Below are positions 60,870 through 64,000 of a DNA stretch of 64,000 nt, in pieces. This DNA is from Gordionus sp. m RMFG-2023 (Eukaryota; Nematomorpha; Gordioida; Chordodea; Parachordodidae), in contig NC_088777.1 in the NCBI RefSeq assembly GCF_954871325.1, positions 39,161,366 through 39,225,365 of the forward strand. Reading direction: 5' to 3'. Below the pieces are notes generated by a model. That model did not search any database. It saw nothing but the letters and a program-made list of their open reading frames with translations, and had not been told where the DNA came from. A program made the translations under genes and the position numbers. Numbering within the stretch: position 1 is the first letter of the stretch; every line of letters starts with the position of its first letter.

Positions 60870-62130
60870 ATCAATTTCAGAGTAGATAAACAACGATTAG
60901 ATTTTATTAAAATAAAATAAGATCCATTTGATGTATATTAACGGATTTATGCGGTCACTACTGATACATAAACCATATCCAGCCAGTAGCACACAATCAT
61001 ATAGTTTGCAGAAAAGACTAGAACATTCCTGGCTTCGAATGCAGATATATGCGGAAAATGATATCTGAAATCACCGACTAGGCTGCAGACGTTACTCTAA
61101 AACGAAGATTCTTTTTTTGTATATAAGAATAATTTATGACGCCATATAATATTTTAATAAAAACATTTTAAAAAATAACGTTCAACACTATACATACCCT
61201 AAATTTTCACAGAAATACAGATATTTAATTGTAATGTAATAAATAAATGTTCGTTTAATAACTTTTTCTCAGATTATTTTCCTCCAAGGCATGTATAATA
61301 AAAAAAAAAAATTTTACGATTTAATTAAATATACCGATTTTTAAAATAATTTTATAAAATAAATCATTATTTGCTAAACCTAACTAAATTAATGTGAAAA
61401 TTTTAAATTTGTAGTATATATGTAAAACACTGTATCAGATCTATTATTATGATCCGGGATAAAATTCTAAAAAAAATTTGTCCCACTGATCCAACAATCC
61501 TTTTCAAAGAATCAAGTCCGATTCGAACTTTTATTTTATAAGCCTTAGTCCTATCAAAAAAAAGAAGGAAAATAATGACTGAAGGAAAGGTACAAATTTT
61601 AAAGAAAATAGGATAAATGATAAGCACTAGAGGAAAATAAAACAAATGTTAGTTTTTATTCTTGAAGATAATAAAAGTATTCGGAAAACAAAATATTAAA
61701 ATAAAATCTGAGGTCCGAGACCAACCCAAATAAATATTTTAAAATTAAGATTTTGCCCTATCGAAGAGTTCGGAATAATTATCCAACCGATCCTAGTCAG
61801 TGGGATAGGAAAAAACAGATCAACCCACGGATCTGGTATATTTTATGGGATACATGTTTATCAAATAAAATAATGCGATTTTGTCAGCGGCGCAACTTAA
61901 TAATATGAAATTAGCATAAATAAAAGTTTTTAATTATATATTTTTTTTAAAATGCCCCAATGAGGGGAACCTATCATCCTCATTCCAATTGAAAATTCTT
62001 GCATTTTTTGAGATGGAACAAAAAAAATTTTTTTTATGAAATAATACAGAGAATTAATCTTCTCTTAGATTTTTTGAAAACTAGTTGATAATAAAAATCG
62101 ATCAATACTATATTTTGTGATTACCAAACA
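60870..62130. other. AT-rich DNA, no gene seen
   Basis: No supported gene. The 80-codon minus frame at 61,403-61,645 lacks motifs. Confidence 0.45.
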
Positions 62131-62141
62131 AATATTTTTTA

Positions 62142-63287
62142 CAGAGTTGTTAAGGACGCTACATTTTTCCAAAAACACCTATAGCTCCCATCCTTTTTAA
62201 AATTGGGGAGCGGGAGCGGGAGCTAGCTCCTTTTAGGGCTGGAGTGGAGGAGCGCCGCTCCACCGCTCCTTTAAATTTAATGTATAAATTAAATTAATTT
62301 TTTAAATATTAATAATATTTATTAATTAAAATTCAATAAAAATGAAATTTTATTTGATTTAAATTTTTCCATTATTAAATGTTTAGCCGAGTTTTATAGT
62401 TGGTGTTTTGCATCTAAGGTACCATTTATCAAATATTAAACATTGTTATTCCTTTTTATATTGAAAATTTTTTTTGGAAAATCTTGTAAGTCTATAGTTA
62501 ATAGTTCGCTTCTTACTAGATATATAATCCCAAAAAATCATGTTTTCAGATTCTAACTTAGTGGTTCCATCCTTAGAATGATCATAGATGAATAAACTCG
62601 ACCACGTGTTCCATCAATACAAAATAATAGGTTTAAAACTTCTAAAAGATGTTGATCCAGATTGGTATCTAAAATATTTCAACATTCACGTGGCAAAATG
62701 TCTTTTGTATTTAAATAAAACTATTTAATTTTCAAAAGCGAGCAGTTTCAATCTAAAAAAGCATCTAAAAGTAAAAAATCTTTCTTTTAAATACAAATTA
62801 ATTTGGAAGATTTTTTTGGATACCATGAAATTGATCATCAGGAAGATAATATATTGGATAAATATTTTTTAAATAATGATACCAAATTACTATTTTTGAT
62901 AAAAATATCTTTATAAAATACAATACCCTGCTTCCCTCTATTGCTCCTGTGGAGTGCCTATTTAGTATTGCAAAACAGGTCTTAGGGGAGAGGCGTGGAT
63001 GTTTGATAGATTCTAATTTAAAATTTATTACTTTTAAAAGCTAATAAAAGGTTATAAATATTTTGATAGATAATTTAATATAAATAAAGCTTTTTGATAA
63101 AAAAATATAAGATTTTATTTCGTATACCCTCTAAAAAAATGAAATCAAAGGAGCGGTTATGGAGTGGTACTCCATTACTCGGAGCGGGAGCTAGCTCCTT
63201 TTAAAAATGTAGTAGCGGGAGCTAGCTTCTTTTGAGAAGGTAGGAGCGGGAGCTAGCTACTTTTAAAAAGGAGCGTTAACAACTCTG
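62142..63287 (+). mobile_element. hAT element with GGGAGCTAGCTCC subterminal repeats
   Basis: CAGAGTTGTTAAGGACGC at the left and the complement of the right end, CAGAGTTGTTAACGCTCC, bound a unit of 1,146 bp. Flanks ATTTTTTA and ATTTTTAA agree at 7 of 8 positions. GAGCGGGAGCTAGCTCC and parts of it repeat several times inside both ends, conspicuously G+C-rich against an A/T core. It keeps the end of a hAT transposase. Confidence 0.9.
62925..63044 (+). pseudogene. hAT dimerisation domain remnant
   Basis: Frame TLLPSIAPVECLFSIAKQVL then GERRGCLIDSNLKFITF, ending at a stop at 63,042. The pattern P(S)xAPVExLFSxAK is the hAT C-terminus, with Cys for the usual Arg after Glu. Upstream parts (about 62,750-62,900) are only vaguely readable in other frames. 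Confidence 0.75.
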
Positions 63288-63295
63288 ATTTTTAA

Positions 63296-64000
63296 AAAAA
63301 GCATATTAAATCTGGTAATTTATATTTTTGTATATTTAAAGTTATTTTTAAAAAAAATAATTGTAATCGAGGCATATTACTCAATATCATAATTTCATAA
63401 GTTTCATTATTTATTTTTTTTATGAAAATACAATTTTAAAATAATATGTTGAATATTGAAGAAAAGTAAAACTGTTATTTTTTTAATCTATTTTATTCAT
63501 AAAATTTGCTTCTATATATATATTTTCTGCATCAAGATTTGAATACAAGAACAAAAAGTAATAAAATAAGTAACAAAAAGTAAAATTATAAAAGGTCAAA
63601 TACGATTAGGCCTACAAAAAAACGAATCGAATAATTGCGCTATTCGTATTCGTACGAATAATAAAATCATTTTATTAACTGTGGATATTTATTTAACAAC
63701 CGAGTGTGAAAAGGGCTTGCATCTTATGATTTGATCATAAAGGATAAGCGACGAGTTTAAATATAAATAATTTTTCAAATTTAATCAAAAATATTGATCG
63801 ACTCTCGATATCAGATCAATGAATTAAAATATGTAGAAGGGAACTTTAAGGGTTTAAATTTTCTTGAAAGAATTAGCTCAAAATAACGTTATAAATTTAT
63901 ATATATTTTATTTTAATGTATAAATATTGATGGTATTAAATTTTTTCATTGCTTTTAATATATAAATATAAATAAAAAATTTAGTCATATTCATAATAAA
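63296..64000. other. AT-rich DNA, no gene seen
   Basis: No conserved frame or repeat border recognised up to the window end. Confidence 0.5.

Noticed and set aside
61495-61560. tRNA-like patch (AGTTCGAATCG on the minus strand)
   Set aside because: Only a partial B-box match, with no paired stems.
1-64000. CRISPR array, operons, rRNA or bacterial promoters
   Set aside because: No regularly spaced repeats, no Shine-Dalgarno-led gene clusters and no rRNA sequence; the content is eukaryotic.

Overview
This is AT-rich eukaryotic DNA, almost certainly nuclear and probably from an animal. The evidence is split genes with very short introns (43-136 nt, GT...AG), an RTE/CFDP2-like LINE, many hAT-type DNA transposons with 8-bp target duplications, and no operon, Shine-Dalgarno or rRNA signal. 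Very high A+T together with tiny introns would suit a reduced or parasitic metazoan, but that is inference and no species can be named.

Layout. Positions 1-18,190 hold no convincing gene, only small DNA-transposon remnants: foldback elements with TA ends, and hAT-type miniature elements with TAGTGTTGTTAAA or CAGTGGNGT ends. Positions 18,198-21,995 hold a non-autonomous hAT element with a perfect 8-bp target duplication. Inside it sits a 3-kb LINE (18,919-21,916) with a perfect 14-bp target duplication, a poly-A tail and a tRNA-like 5' head. Positions 22,000-36,700 are mostly decayed repeat DNA, including a LINE C-terminal fossil near 24.5 kb. A hAT element (36,706-37,753) follows, carrying a foldback element nested in it.

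The best host gene is at 38,444-39,458 (minus). It has four exons, 262 codons, and resembles the N-terminal part of TADA3/NGG1 of the SAGA complex. A patch of broken membrane-protein-like reading frames follows on the plus strand (39.6-40.3 kb), then a hAT element with a BED finger (40,665-42,154), a second decayed hAT (about 42.9-44.4 kb) and a structure with terminal direct repeats (44.67-46.45 kb). Coding-like segments at 48.68-49.86 kb may be a multi-exon gene. The longest clean reading frame is a 591-codon minus-strand gene at 55,307-57,082 with no recognised family. Two more hAT elements lie at 58,441-59,519 and 62,142-63,287.

The most interesting themes are: (1) a LINE whose transposed unit starts with a tRNA-like Pol III promoter; (2) several hAT elements that share the terminus CAGAGTTGTTAA but carry different palindromic subterminal repeats; (3) minute introns in both a host gene and a transposase; (4) an orphan 591-aa protein. 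The genes do not form a visible pathway.
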